A stretch of DNA of 35,470 bases from an uncultured Lachnospiraceae bacterium (lineage in GTDB: Bacteria > Bacillota > Clostridia > Lachnospirales > Lachnospiraceae). The notes beneath the pieces were generated by a model. The model was not told the origin of the DNA. It searched no databases and was given only the letters and a program-made list of their open reading frames with translations. The position numbers and the translations under genes were made by a program. Where the stretch lies: the NCBI GenBank assembly GCA_947630925.1, contig CANRJM010000023.1, forward strand, positions 1 to 35,470. Reading direction: 5' to 3'. Below are positions 13,937 to 22,886 of the stretch, one piece after another (the first letter of the stretch is position 1; each line of letters begins with the position of its first letter).

Positions 13937-14767
13937 ATGGATACGTTAGCGTTAAAAAAGACTGCAAATGAAGTGCGAAAGGGCATTGTGACGGCTGTTC
14001 ACAGTGCAAAATCCGGTCATCCGGGCGGTTCTTTATCGGCAGCAGATATTTTGACTTATCTTTATTTTGAGGAAATGAATATTGACCCTAAGGAGCCGAA
14101 GAAAGCGGACAGAGACCGTATGGTGCTTTCCAAAGGCCATATTGCTCCGGGGCTTTATTCGACACTGGCGCAGAGAGGATTTTTCCCGACGGAGGATTTA
14201 AAGACGCTTCGTCATGTAGGCTCCTATTTGCAGGGACATCCGGATATGAAACATATTCCGGGAGTAGATATGTCCAGCGGTTCTTTGGGACAGGGCGGTT
14301 CTGCAGCAGTGGGCATGGCTTTGGCAGGAAAGTTAGATCAAGCTTCCTATCGTGTATACTGCCTGTTTGGCGATGGAGAGATTCAGGAAGGACAGGTCTG
14401 GGAGGCTGCTATGTTTGCAGGCGCCCGTAAGTTGGATAACCTGGTTTTTATTGTAGACAACAATGGGTTACAGATTGATGGAAATATTGAAGAGGTATGT
14501 TCTCCGTATCCGATTGCTGATAAATTCAGGGCATTTAATTTTAATGTCGTAGAGATTGACGCACATGATTTTGAGCAGATAGATGCTGCCTTTAAAAACG
14601 CAAGGGAGACCAAGGGGATGCCTACCGCTATTATTGCAAAGAGCATCAAAGGCAAGGGCGTATCGTTTATGGAAAATCAGGCAGGTTGGCATGGAAGCGC
14701 TCCAAATGATGAGCAGTATGCGCAGGCAATGGCAGATCTTGAAAAAATCGGCGAAAGTTTATCATAA
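13937..14767 (+). CDS. Transketolase, N-terminal (thiamine diphosphate-binding) subunit
   Basis: A 276-residue protein corresponding to the N-terminal half of transketolase. The thiamine diphosphate motif runs from 'FGDGEIQEGQVWEA' to 'DNNGLQIDG'. 'SGHPGGSLSAAD', 'SKGHIAPGLYSTL' and 'SSGSLGQGGSAAVG' are also family signatures. The ATG at 13937 is preferred because GAAAGGAAAG precedes it; an ATG eight codons upstream lacks a site. It pairs with the next gene to form the active enzyme, which moves two-carbon units between sugar phosphates. Split transketolases are common in Clostridia and archaea. Confidence 0.93.
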   Translation: MDTLALKKTANEVRKGIVTAVHSAKSGHPGGSLSAADILTYLYFEEMNIDPKEPKKADRDRMVLSKGHIAPGLYSTLAQRGFFPTEDLKTLRHVGSYLQGHPDMKHIPGVDMSSGSLGQGGSAAVGMALAGKLDQASYRVYCLFGDGEIQEGQVWEAAMFAGARKLDNLVFIVDNNGLQIDGNIEEVCSPYPIADKFRAFNFNVVEIDAHDFEQIDAAFKNARETKGMPTAIIAKSIKGKGVSFMENQAGWHGSAPNDEQYAQAMADLEKIGESLS

Positions 14768-14817
14768 GCAGCGGGTAAAAAATATGCATGGGAAATGCAT
14801 AAGAATGGAGGATGAAA

Positions 14818-15765
14818 ATGGCAGACGTTAAGAAAATCGCTACTAGAGAAAGTTATGGAAATGCGTTAGCAGAGCTTGGCTCAGAATATCCGGATTTGAT
14901 TGTCTTAGACGCTGACCTTGCGGCAGCGACAAAGACCGGCATCTTTAAGAAGGCATATCCGGACCGGCATATTGACTGCGGTATAGCAGAGAGCAATATG
15001 GTAGGTATTGCAGCAGGACTGGCTGCTGCCGGTAAGATTCCTTTTGTGAGTTCCTTTGCAATGTTTGCAGCGGGACGTGCTTTTGAACAGGTTCGTAATT
15101 CCGTAGGATATCCTAAGTTAAATGTGAAGATTGGTGCAACGCATGCAGGTATTTCCGTAGGAGAGGACGGCGCAACGCATCAGTGCTGCGAGGATATTGC
15201 TTTGATGCGCACTATTCCGGGAATGGTCGTTATGAATCCGGCGGATGATATAGAAGCGAAAGCTGCTGTTAAGGCGGCGCTTGATCATCAGGGACCGGTG
15301 TATATCCGTTTTGGACGACTTGCCGTACCGGTAATCAATGATACGCCGGATTATCAGTTTGAATTAGGCAAGGGCGTTGTGCTTCGGGAAGGAAAGGATG
15401 TGACATTGGTTGCTACCGGTCTTGAAGTAAACGAGACGTTGGGAGCCGCTGAGAAACTGAAAGCAGACGGAATTGATGCAAAGGTTATCAATATCCATAC
15501 CATCAAACCGTTAGATGAAGATTTAATTGTGGCTGCGGCAAAAGAGACCGGCAAGGTGGTTACGATTGAGGAGCATTCTGTGATCGGTGGATTAGGAAGT
15601 GCTGTCTGCGACTGCTTATCCGCAAAGGCGCCGACGCAGGTATTAAAGATTGGCGTTAACGATACCTTTGGGGAGTCTGGCCCGGCGGTCGAATTGATTA
15701 AGAAATATGGTCTGGATGCAGACGGCATCTATGCAAAGGTAAAAGGATTTTTAGCATCATTTTAA
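14818..15765 (+). CDS. Transketolase, C-terminal subunit
   Basis: A 315-residue protein corresponding to the pyrimidine-binding and C-terminal domains of transketolase. Typical parts are 'DADLAAATKTGIFKKAYPDR', 'GIAESNMVGIAAGLAAAGK', 'HAGISVGEDGATHQ' and the C-terminal 'VITIEEHSVIGGLGSAV'-like segment. The ATG at 14818 is chosen because GGAGG (14807-14811) is at correct spacing; the in-frame ATG at 14812 touches that site. It completes the enzyme with the gene 50 bases upstream and is followed by a terminator. Confidence 0.93.
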   Translation: MADVKKIATRESYGNALAELGSEYPDLIVLDADLAAATKTGIFKKAYPDRHIDCGIAESNMVGIAAGLAAAGKIPFVSSFAMFAAGRAFEQVRNSVGYPKLNVKIGATHAGISVGEDGATHQCCEDIALMRTIPGMVVMNPADDIEAKAAVKAALDHQGPVYIRFGRLAVPVINDTPDYQFELGKGVVLREGKDVTLVATGLEVNETLGAAEKLKADGIDAKVINIHTIKPLDEDLIVAAAKETGKVVTIEEHSVIGGLGSAVCDCLSAKAPTQVLKIGVNDTFGESGPAVELIKKYGLDADGIYAKVKGFLASF

Positions 15766-15791
15766 GAGTGGCAAAATATAGGTTGGCAGAG

Positions 15792-15835
15792 GGAACCGAT
15801 ACATTGAAAAGATGTACCGGTTCCTTATTGTTTTT
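15792..15835 (+). terminator. Terminator of the transketolase operon
   Basis: GGAACCG (15792-15798) pairs with CGGTTCC (15818-15824). An inner TACAT/ATGTA stem extends it past one A/C mismatch, and a T-rich tract (TTATTGTTTTT) follows. It starts 27 bases after the last transketolase codon. Confidence 0.85.
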
Positions 15836-15860
15836 CCAAAGTTTTTTAAAAATGGGAGAA

Positions 15861-15889
15861 TTGCCAAGATACAGGAAACATGGTAAGAT
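15861..15889 (+). promoter_or_regulatory. Likely promoter of the HD-protein / glycosyltransferase group
   Basis: TTGCCA (15861-15866) and TAAGAT (15884-15889) are 17 bases apart, just after the upstream terminator. The leader to the start at 15999 is about 105 bases; I see no recognised riboswitch in it, only a short TCTGC/GCAGA stem near 15914-15938. Confidence 0.5.
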
Positions 15890-15998
15890 AAACGCAAGGA
15901 ATGCGGCTGTGGTCTGCCGATATTACCGCAGAGAAGGTATGGCTTGTCAATCTGACCGAATGTACCATAGGAAAAGGAAATTAGAAAGTGAGAAAAAA

Positions 15999-16541
15999 AT
16001 GTATATTACGACATATAGTAAAATTCATTTTACCCCTCTGGAGCCAAAAGAAGAACAGATACGGATTCAGGATATTGCGCATGCGCAGTCGCTGATGACA
16101 CGGGCAAATGGTCATTTTCCTGTGTTTTATTCCGTGGCACAGCACAGTATTGCCTGTGGCAGAGAAGCGATTGCAAGAGATTACTCTGACAGGGTGGTAT
16201 TTGCCTGTCTGCTCCATGATGCGAGCGAGGCCTATCTGTCGGATATTACCAGACCGGTTAAAAGTGTTTTAGAGGGGTATTGCAAGATAGAACAACAGTT
16301 GCAGGAGGCAATTTATAAAAAATTTCTTGGCAGTCTCCCGACAGATGTGGAATACAATCAGATTAAAAATGTGGACGATACCTGTCTATACTATGAATTT
16401 AAACATTTTATGGGCGAAGAACTTTGTGAGGAGGTTCCGCAGAAATACAGCGAAATGGACTTTCGCACCAGAACATTTCAGGAAGTAGAAGAGGAGTTTA
16501 CCGCATTGTTGGAAACTTACTGGAAAAAGACAGGGAAATAA
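15999..16541 (+). CDS. HD-domain phosphohydrolase (YfbR-like)
   Basis: A 180-residue HD-superfamily protein. The metal-binding pattern is H in 'SVAQHSIACG', HD in 'CLLHDASEAYLSDI', and a late Asp in 'NVDDTCLYYE'. Relatives act on nucleoside monophosphates (5'-deoxynucleotidase type), but the substrate here is unknown. The ATG at 15999 is chosen because the protein matches the family from 'MYITTYSKIHFTPL' onward. The 77 in-frame codons before it cover a terminator and a promoter. The ribosome binding site is weak (GAAAGTGAG). It lies 12 bases before a glycosyltransferase gene. Confidence 0.8.
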   Translation: MYITTYSKIHFTPLEPKEEQIRIQDIAHAQSLMTRANGHFPVFYSVAQHSIACGREAIARDYSDRVVFACLLHDASEAYLSDITRPVKSVLEGYCKIEQQLQEAIYKKFLGSLPTDVEYNQIKNVDDTCLYYEFKHFMGEELCEEVPQKYSEMDFRTRTFQEVEEEFTALLETYWKKTGK

Positions 16542-16553
16542 GGAGGCTTTGCC

Positions 16554-17765
16554 GTGAAAAAGGTATTGTTGGTTACGCGTGCCAGTGGATTTATCCCGCA
16601 ACATGAAATGAATAATGTAAAAATTTTGCAGGAAATGGGATTTGAAGTACATTATGCCACAAATTTGCAGGATGTTGTTTACGGTAAGGATAACCAAAGG
16701 CTTCAGGGAACCGGAATCATTACGCATCAGATTGATTTTGTACGTTCGACACTTCCTGTCAGGATTCAGCCTGCCTTGCGTCAGTTAGAGGATCTGATGT
16801 TGCAGGAATCGTTTGACCTGATACACTGTCATATGCCTGTCAGCGGAGTGCTTGCAAGAAAAGCGGCAAATACAGTCAGGAAAAAGACAGGTCGTTTTGT
16901 TCCGGTCATTTATACGGCGCACGGCTTTCATTTTTTTACCGGAGCGTCATGGAAAAACTGGTGTTATTATCCGGTAGAACGCCATATGGCACGCTATACG
17001 GATCGATTGATTACGATTAACAGGGAGGATTATAAACGGGCGAAGCATTTTCCACTTCGAGGGAATGCCGAGTGGGTTCCCGGCGTAGGAATCCGGTTGG
17101 AATTGTTTGCCCGGTATCAAAAGACAACATGGGACATTGAAACAGATAACAATGGGGACGGCAATACAGAAAATATCCGGAAAAAATATGGCATTCCTGA
17201 CGATTATCGGATTTTAGTCAGTATAGGGGAACTGGCGGCAGGTAAAAATCATCTGGTCATGATAGAGGCTATGAAGGAGTTGAAAGATTTAAAGCTGGTA
17301 TATCTGATCTGCGGCGATGGGAAATTAGAGCCGTTTTTACGTGATCAGGTCAGGGAGTTTGATTTGGAAAACAGAGTGATTTTTGCGGGTTACGTAGAGA
17401 AGCCGGCGGAAGTATTGCAGCAAAGCGACTGTTTTGTCTTCCCTTCTGCAAGGGAAGGACTGCCGGTAGCTCTTATGGAGGCGATGGCGGTAGGACTGCC
17501 GGTCGTTGCGTCAGATATTCGTGGAAATCACGATTTAATAGAGCATACAAAAGGGGGGTATCTGGTGCATGGGTTCGCACCGGAATCTTATGCAGTTAAA
17601 ATTCGAAGAATGTTTACAGAGAAGGAGGGAAAAAGCGCCGTCCCAAGAGTAGTCCGCAGGGAGCAGATGGGTGTATGGAACCGACAGAAAGTCAAAGAAT
17701 TTTCTCTTTTTGTGGTAGAGACTGAGATGAGAAGAATTTATCAGGAGGTCATTTCATCGAAATAG
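16554..17765 (+). CDS. Glycosyltransferase family 4
   Basis: A 403-residue GT4/GT-B enzyme. The N-terminal Rossmann domain begins 'KKVLLVTRASGFIPQHEMNNV' and carries 'LIHCHMPVSGVLARKAA' and 'YTAHGFHFF'. The C-terminal domain has 'LVSIGELAAGKNH' and the donor-binding 'PSAREGLPVALMEAMAVGLP' with the EX7E-type glutamates. These enzymes add sugars to exopolysaccharide or cell-wall glycan precursors. The GTG start at 16554 follows AGGAGG at seven bases. It is paired with a family 2 enzyme, suggesting a small surface-glycan function. Confidence 0.9.
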   Translation: MKKVLLVTRASGFIPQHEMNNVKILQEMGFEVHYATNLQDVVYGKDNQRLQGTGIITHQIDFVRSTLPVRIQPALRQLEDLMLQESFDLIHCHMPVSGVLARKAANTVRKKTGRFVPVIYTAHGFHFFTGASWKNWCYYPVERHMARYTDRLITINREDYKRAKHFPLRGNAEWVPGVGIRLELFARYQKTTWDIETDNNGDGNTENIRKKYGIPDDYRILVSIGELAAGKNHLVMIEAMKELKDLKLVYLICGDGKLEPFLRDQVREFDLENRVIFAGYVEKPAEVLQQSDCFVFPSAREGLPVALMEAMAVGLPVVASDIRGNHDLIEHTKGGYLVHGFAPESYAVKIRRMFTEKEGKSAVPRVVRREQMGVWNRQKVKEFSLFVVETEMRRIYQEVISSK

Positions 17766-17780
17766 GCGGAGGTGTTTTGT

Positions 17781-18752
17781 ATGGAAAAAGTACAGATTTT
17801 GATGTCGACATATAATGGAGAGAACTATCTGAGAGAACAGTTGGATTCTATTTTAAGACAGGACTGTAAGGAAAGAGGGTGCGCGGAGTTTTGTCTGCTG
17901 GTTCGTGATGACGGCTCCAGCGACCGGACGCCGGAAATATTGGAAGAATATGCAAAAAAGTACCCCGAAAGGATTATGTGGTATCAGGGAGAAAATATTG
18001 GGGTGGTGGCCAGTTTTCTTGAGTTAGTGTGCCGTTCGGATGACCATGTCAGTTATTATGCTTTTGCAGATCAGGATGATGTCTGGATGGAAGATAAGAT
18101 TACAAGCGCTGTTTCCGCCCTGCGGCAGATGCCTGATCATACTCAGCCCAATTTATACTGCTGCCGTCCGCAGATTGTGGATGAAAATCTCAAAGAGATA
18201 TTTTCCAAAAGGGAACGCATTAGAGTGCGTCCCGGATTTGGAAATGCATTGATTGAAAATATTGTTGTGGGATGCACGATTATGATGAATCATTTTTTGA
18301 GGGATATGCTTGTTGCCAGACCGCCCCGTGAAATTATGATGCATGATAGATGGATTTATCTTCTGGCCTCTTGTTTCGGCGAGATTTTTTATGATGAATC
18401 CGCGCATATTTACTACCGCCAACATGAAAATAATACGGTCGGAATGAATGACGGCGTGGTAAAAGAGTTTTTTGGAAGGTTGTCCCAGATGCGGAAAAAG
18501 TGCAGGGCAATCAGCGCGCAGGCTGTTGAATTTTGGCGTATTTACCGGACCTATTGCCATGAAAACGAAGGCAGGATTTTTGATGGAAATGAAACGATTG
18601 AGAAACGGTTAGAGCTTGCCGGGAATTTTGTAGAGAGCAGGTATCGAATCAGGATAAGGTGGGCTCTGTTAAAAAATAATCAGCTTTACAGGCAGAGGCC
18701 GTTGGACCACCGTATGTTTCAAATCCTGTTTTTATTAGGATTTTTTCGATAA
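17781..18752 (+). CDS. Glycosyltransferase family 2 (rhamnosyltransferase-like)
   Basis: A 323-residue GT-A enzyme. The nucleotide-binding start is 'VQILMSTYNGENYLREQLDSI', followed by 'VRDDGSSDRTPEIL' and the metal-binding 'FADQDDVWMEDKI'. This combination is typical of the rhamnosyltransferase-like GT2 branch that builds O-antigen or capsule chains. The ATG at 17781 is used because GGAGGT lies seven bases upstream. It probably shares a transcript with the GT4 gene. The acceptor and sugar cannot be told from sequence. Confidence 0.9.
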   Translation: MEKVQILMSTYNGENYLREQLDSILRQDCKERGCAEFCLLVRDDGSSDRTPEILEEYAKKYPERIMWYQGENIGVVASFLELVCRSDDHVSYYAFADQDDVWMEDKITSAVSALRQMPDHTQPNLYCCRPQIVDENLKEIFSKRERIRVRPGFGNALIENIVVGCTIMMNHFLRDMLVARPPREIMMHDRWIYLLASCFGEIFYDESAHIYYRQHENNTVGMNDGVVKEFFGRLSQMRKKCRAISAQAVEFWRIYRTYCHENEGRIFDGNETIEKRLELAGNFVESRYRIRIRWALLKNNQLYRQRPLDHRMFQILFLLGFFR

Positions 18753-18798
18753 AGAACGAAAATCTGCATATCGCATTTCATTCTGCGTGTGAGGTTTA

Positions 18799-18854
18799 AA
18801 GAAAGAGGGGGCATCCATGCACAATTTTCATGGTAATGGGCCACCCTCTTTCTT
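18799..18854. terminator. Bidirectional terminator between convergent genes
   Basis: AAGAAAGAGGG (18799-18809) is perfectly complementary to CCCTCTTTCTT (18844-18854), with an inner CCATG/CATGG stem. The stem ends in A- and T-rich arms, so it can work in both directions. It lies between the GT2 gene and the end of the GH2 gene. Confidence 0.8.
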
Positions 18855-18872
18855 GCTTGACACAATTTTTGA

Positions 18873-21776
18873 TTAATTTTCTGATTTTACAAAAACATTG
18901 CGCAGTTTCGATAAATCCAGTTCATCTTTTGGCTGAAATGCATCGGACGTAATATAATCCAACAGGGATTTTGTAAATTGTTTTACTTCCGGCCTGTCTG
19001 CAATTTTGCTGAGACGGCTGGTACAGATCATTAAACGTCCGTTTCCTGCCCTGCCCTCAAAAAGGATGCCCAGTTTATGATTCCTTTCAAAGTTATCAAT
19101 CATCTGAACAATTGGACGATAGTTCCGGTCCGTGGCGTCTTCCAGAATAGCGCAATTGCTATTGGATACGATTTGATACCACTGCGGTGTGGAATATTTA
19201 TGGGTCGGAAAATCTTTTAATGCAGGGTGTCCTTTTTGGATGAGCAGTCCCATTGTTCCTATGGCAACCGGTTTCTTCATCCCTTCGCAGATATCGCGAA
19301 ACATCGGATAACACCAGAAGTCTGTGCAGTAGAAACCTTCCAGGCTTTCCGCAACTTCATTTGGAAGATAGAGAACGCATTTGCCCTGTTTCAGCAGAGC
19401 TTCCGCTTCGTCAAAATCCTGCGTCAGGAAAAGATGCGTTCCGTTTTGGCAGATATGGGAGACGGTTGTAATATCCAAATTGCTTTTGGAAGCGGGATAG
19501 CTGTACAGTTCATAGCTGTTCTTCATCTTCGTACCGGGTACGGTAAGCGTCAGCGTATAGACATAAGGCTGATTTCCGTCCGGAAGAGGAATAGAAACCG
19601 TTTCCAATGCAACCAATCCAAAGGCACCGTCCGGAATGGCAATATTGCCGGAATGTACCGGTTCCTTTGCAGTCTGTTCTGCCTCCTTGTCGCCGGAAAT
19701 GTCCTTGCGTGTCAATTCCCAATGCAGATTTTTTCCAATCAGTTTTTCCGGATTGTAATAGCGGATTGCCATGGCAGAGGAGAACGTTTCCCCGTTCGTA
19801 TGAATATAGGAGTCAAATTGCGCCAGTAAAATACCGTCGGAGCAGTAACCTGCCCATTCCTCCGGCGTAACATGACCTTTATTGTCCATAAAGGCGTCCA
19901 GAATGCCCACCAGAGCAGTTCCCTGACCGGAAAAATCCTGGATGTCCAAAATCTGATAGCCCGCCAGGCATTTGGTACGCGCCGCCGCTTCCAGCTCTTC
20001 TTTATAGCATTGAACCGATAATTTGCCGGAAGCATAGAAGAAATCGTCTGCCTGGTCAAGCATTCCTTTTTTCTCCAGACGCTCACGGAATACTTCAAAA
20101 TTCCGCGCTTTTAAAACACCGGTATATTTTTCAATTTCACGGAAGTTCGGATATACGGCAAACTGTCCGATTTCATGCGATACTACGGGAATATGTGGGA
20201 TCAATGCGCCTTCTCCCTTTGCTGCCTTTACCTTCTTTACGCCGGTGCCGTATTGGATTTCAATTTCTTCCTCTCCGTTTGTGTTTGTGTCTTCTGTATG
20301 CACAGGATCAATCATTTCATCATAGTTATGTATCGTCGATGGTTCGTCGCACTGGATATGTCCCAAAGGCGCATCGCACATGCCATAGGAACCGCGGATT
20401 AAGCGGTTTTTACTAAAGCGGACGCCAACAAAAAAATCATCCTCCGGCAAAATGACCGGCGTATGCTGGAAGTTATTGGAGCCCTGTGTATAGAGATGAC
20501 GGTTGTCCACTTTTTTGTAGCCGCGAATAATTTTAGCCATCTGCTCTTTGCTTCCCCAAAGCTCATTGCCAAGAGACATCATGCAGTAGGAAGCATGGTT
20601 GCCGAATGCATCCATCATGCGGTATCCTTCCTTGATCAAATACTGCTGTTCCTCTTCATTATGGAATTCATCACCCGGCGCCGTTAAGGTTCCCCAGAAA
20701 GGAAGCTGCGGTTCCATATAAATACCAAGATAATCCGCCGCAATAAACGCTGCTTCCGGTGGGCAGCAGGTATGGAAACGATAATGATTGATACCGTAGG
20801 ATTTTGAAATTTTCATAACGCGAATCCATTCGTCAACGGTTGTCGGTACTGCGCCGGTCATTGGGAAAATCAGTCCGTCATGTTTTCCACGCAGAAAAGT
20901 CCGGGTACCGTTGATTAAAAATTCTGTTTCTGTCGTAGAAAACTTCCGCAGACCAAATGTTGTTGCAGCAGTCTCGTTACTCTCAGAAAGAGAAAGTTCC
21001 AACCGATAAATAACCGGTGTATATTCGCTCCACAGCGCGGCGTTTTCGCCCAGTGCATAAGTAAAGCGACCGCTTGCTCTGCCAGCCGGAAACTCTATTG
21101 GGAAAACAGCTTCCGGTGCGGAAATATCAGTATCCCCGCTTATATCTGTCAAGACGGCTTTGGCTGAAATGTTGCGTGTTACAGGCTGCGTGCCGGTATT
21201 GACCGTATCAAAGGTAACCGATACGGATTTTGTATCAATATCCGGATATGTTTTTATATTTGTTATGTGGACAGGCTCAAATATATGGAGCGCAATTTCT
21301 CCAATAATGCCGTTCCAGTTCGTCTGTGTATCCGGAGAGGTCAAATGGCCGCCCGGTGTTGGATAATCCACATTGGACACCAGAATGGACAGACGGAATG
21401 TTTTATGTTTTATAAATTTTGTCAGATAGTAATTGTGAGGTGTATTTAAACTGTCAAATTCTCCTGCAAAAGTATCGTCAATCCATATTTTTGTCAGACG
21501 TGTTCTTTCCAGATAGAGATAAATTTCTTTTTCCAGATCGGTTTCGTCTAAAGTAATCTCTTTTACATACCATGCATATCCTTCAAAAAGATAGGGATCG
21601 GTCAAAGAACCGATTTCTCTGTTGTCAGAAGGAGTTCCCTTTTTTGCCATGGAAATGGTTCCGGGAAGCGTAATCCTATCCTCCGGGAAGGAAAGAAACT
21701 GCTTTTTTTCCATTCCCTCCTTTGAGGCGTCCATTGCAAAGTTCCAGGAACCTGCTAAATCCAATTTTTTCATCAT
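18873..21776 (-). CDS. Glycoside hydrolase family 2 (beta-galactosidase/glucuronidase-like)
   Basis: A 967-residue cytoplasmic GH2 enzyme with no signal peptide. The sugar-binding N-terminal domain has 'LPGTISMAKKGTPSD' and 'YEGYAWYVKEITL'-like sequence, and an immunoglobulin-like domain follows. The catalytic barrel has the acid/base Glu405 in 'MSLGNELWGS' and the probable nucleophile Glu535 in 'SHEIGQFAVYP'. The region after residue ~680 is an extra accessory part. The start at 21776 is chosen because AGAGG lies six bases upstream; a second ATG follows directly. It would hydrolyse a beta-glycoside taken up by the cell. The exact sugar is not assigned. Confidence 0.88.
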   Translation of the reverse strand: MMKKLDLAGSWNFAMDASKEGMEKKQFLSFPEDRITLPGTISMAKKGTPSDNREIGSLTDPYLFEGYAWYVKEITLDETDLEKEIYLYLERTRLTKIWIDDTFAGEFDSLNTPHNYYLTKFIKHKTFRLSILVSNVDYPTPGGHLTSPDTQTNWNGIIGEIALHIFEPVHITNIKTYPDIDTKSVSVTFDTVNTGTQPVTRNISAKAVLTDISGDTDISAPEAVFPIEFPAGRASGRFTYALGENAALWSEYTPVIYRLELSLSESNETAATTFGLRKFSTTETEFLINGTRTFLRGKHDGLIFPMTGAVPTTVDEWIRVMKISKSYGINHYRFHTCCPPEAAFIAADYLGIYMEPQLPFWGTLTAPGDEFHNEEEQQYLIKEGYRMMDAFGNHASYCMMSLGNELWGSKEQMAKIIRGYKKVDNRHLYTQGSNNFQHTPVILPEDDFFVGVRFSKNRLIRGSYGMCDAPLGHIQCDEPSTIHNYDEMIDPVHTEDTNTNGEEEIEIQYGTGVKKVKAAKGEGALIPHIPVVSHEIGQFAVYPNFREIEKYTGVLKARNFEVFRERLEKKGMLDQADDFFYASGKLSVQCYKEELEAAARTKCLAGYQILDIQDFSGQGTALVGILDAFMDNKGHVTPEEWAGYCSDGILLAQFDSYIHTNGETFSSAMAIRYYNPEKLIGKNLHWELTRKDISGDKEAEQTAKEPVHSGNIAIPDGAFGLVALETVSIPLPDGNQPYVYTLTLTVPGTKMKNSYELYSYPASKSNLDITTVSHICQNGTHLFLTQDFDEAEALLKQGKCVLYLPNEVAESLEGFYCTDFWCYPMFRDICEGMKKPVAIGTMGLLIQKGHPALKDFPTHKYSTPQWYQIVSNSNCAILEDATDRNYRPIVQMIDNFERNHKLGILFEGRAGNGRLMICTSRLSKIADRPEVKQFTKSLLDYITSDAFQPKDELDLSKLRNVFVKSEN

Positions 21777-21856
21777 TGATAACCTCTTTCTTCGCACAGA
21801 TGCGATTCCTTTTTTGTGACATGAAAATAACCTGTGAGGCATTTGTTGTCCCTTAC

Positions 21857-21885
21857 AGTATACAATGATTAGAGCAACCTTTCAA
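21857..21885 (-). promoter_or_regulatory. Promoter of the GH2 gene
   Basis: On the minus strand, TTGAAA (complement of 21880-21885) and TATACT (complement of 21857-21862) are 17 bases apart. This is about 80 bases ahead of the GH2 start. No clear operator dyad is seen. Confidence 0.75.
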
Positions 21886-22001
21886 TTCAAATCTCTTTTT
21901 TTTCTTGGAAAACGCAGAGTTTTTACTTTGGGTTTGTGAAAGGGCGCATAAGCGGCAGGCAGAAAGAATCTGTAGAAAATTGTTTAAAAAGGTCATTTTA
22001 G

Positions 22002-22030
22002 TTGCATTCAAAATAGGATTATTGTATACT
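22002..22030 (+). promoter_or_regulatory. Promoter of the amidase-rdgB operon
   Basis: TTGCAT (22002-22007) and TATACT (22025-22030) are 17 bases apart. The start of transcription should be near 22037, which is why the ATG at 22038 is unlikely to have a leader and the ATG at 22077 is preferred for the amidase. Confidence 0.7.
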
Positions 22031-22076
22031 TTTTATTATGGGACAACAGATTACACATGGAAGGTACGGTAGAAAA

Positions 22077-22886
22077 ATGGAGCTGATGGAGTGGCGTCAT
22101 CTTGCGGTTCAGAGTGTTATCCTTTTGTTGGCGGCCATCGTTTGCAGCGCTTTTCTTTCCGGAAGACTGCAGACAGGGAATACGGTATTGGCAGACACCG
22201 GAAAGCAAAAGCAGGAAAGTAAGATACTGCAGGAAGAAAAAGAGAGTGTTGCAGACGGACAGAAGATGGGGCAGTTTGCCGCAGAGAAATCGGAGATACA
22301 GGAGAAGCGATCCAAAAAAAAGATTATTGTCATTGATGCCGGTCATGGCGGAATGGATGAAGGAACTTCTTCATCCGACAGAAAATGTTTGGAAAAGGAA
22401 TATACGCTCCGTACATCACTTAGATTACGCAGCCTGTTACGGCAGAATGGCGTGCGTGCGTATTGTACCAGGACTTCCGATAAGCTGGTCAGCAAAAAAT
22501 CACGTCTTGTTTTTGCGAAACGCGTAAAGGCGGATTTGCTGGTTAGCGTTCACTGCAATGCATCGGTTGCCGGCGATCATGATTCCAAAGGAATTGAAGT
22601 GCTCTATTCAAGCCGGAAATCAAAGCCCTTTACCCTGGCGAATATGCATTTGGCAAAAATCCTGTTTGAAAATTTAGGGAAAGAGGTTCCGTTAAAAAAA
22701 CGGGGGATTATTCAACGGAATCATTTATATTTACTGCATCATGCAAAGATGCCGGCGGCAATTGTTGAGATTGGGTACATAACGAACCGGGATGATATGA
22801 GATATATTATGGACGGGAAAGGGCAGCAGAAAATTGCACAGGGAATCTGCAACGGTATTTTGAAGGCTTTGGAGGAGTTAAAGTAA
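22077..22886 (+). CDS. N-acetylmuramoyl-L-alanine amidase (Amidase_3), membrane-anchored
   Basis: A 269-residue cell-wall amidase. A hydrophobic segment at ~10-30 ('LAVQSVILLLAAIVCSAFLSG') anchors or exports it. A charged linker follows, then the Amidase_3 domain (~85-269). Zinc ligands are His in 'IDAGHGGMDEG', Glu in 'CLEKEYTLR' and His in 'VSVHCNAS'. The catalytic Glu is in 'AIVEIGYITN'. It cleaves the bond between muramic acid and stem peptide. The start is uncertain: 22077 has AAGG 12 bases upstream, while 22038 would be leaderless. It is one base from rdgB, so the two are co-transcribed. A CwlD-like role is possible but not proven. Confidence 0.87.
   Translation: MELMEWRHLAVQSVILLLAAIVCSAFLSGRLQTGNTVLADTGKQKQESKILQEEKESVADGQKMGQFAAEKSEIQEKRSKKKIIVIDAGHGGMDEGTSSSDRKCLEKEYTLRTSLRLRSLLRQNGVRAYCTRTSDKLVSKKSRLVFAKRVKADLLVSVHCNASVAGDHDSKGIEVLYSSRKSKPFTLANMHLAKILFENLGKEVPLKKRGIIQRNHLYLLHHAKMPAAIVEIGYITNRDDMRYIMDGKGQQKIAQGICNGILKALEELK

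Noticed and set aside
15768-15998. 77-codon upstream extension of the HD protein
   Set aside because: It runs through an intrinsic terminator and a promoter; family similarity begins at the ATG at 15999.
19227-19829. 200-codon plus-strand frame opposite the GH2 gene
   Set aside because: It is antisense to conserved GH2 coding sequence and resembles no protein.
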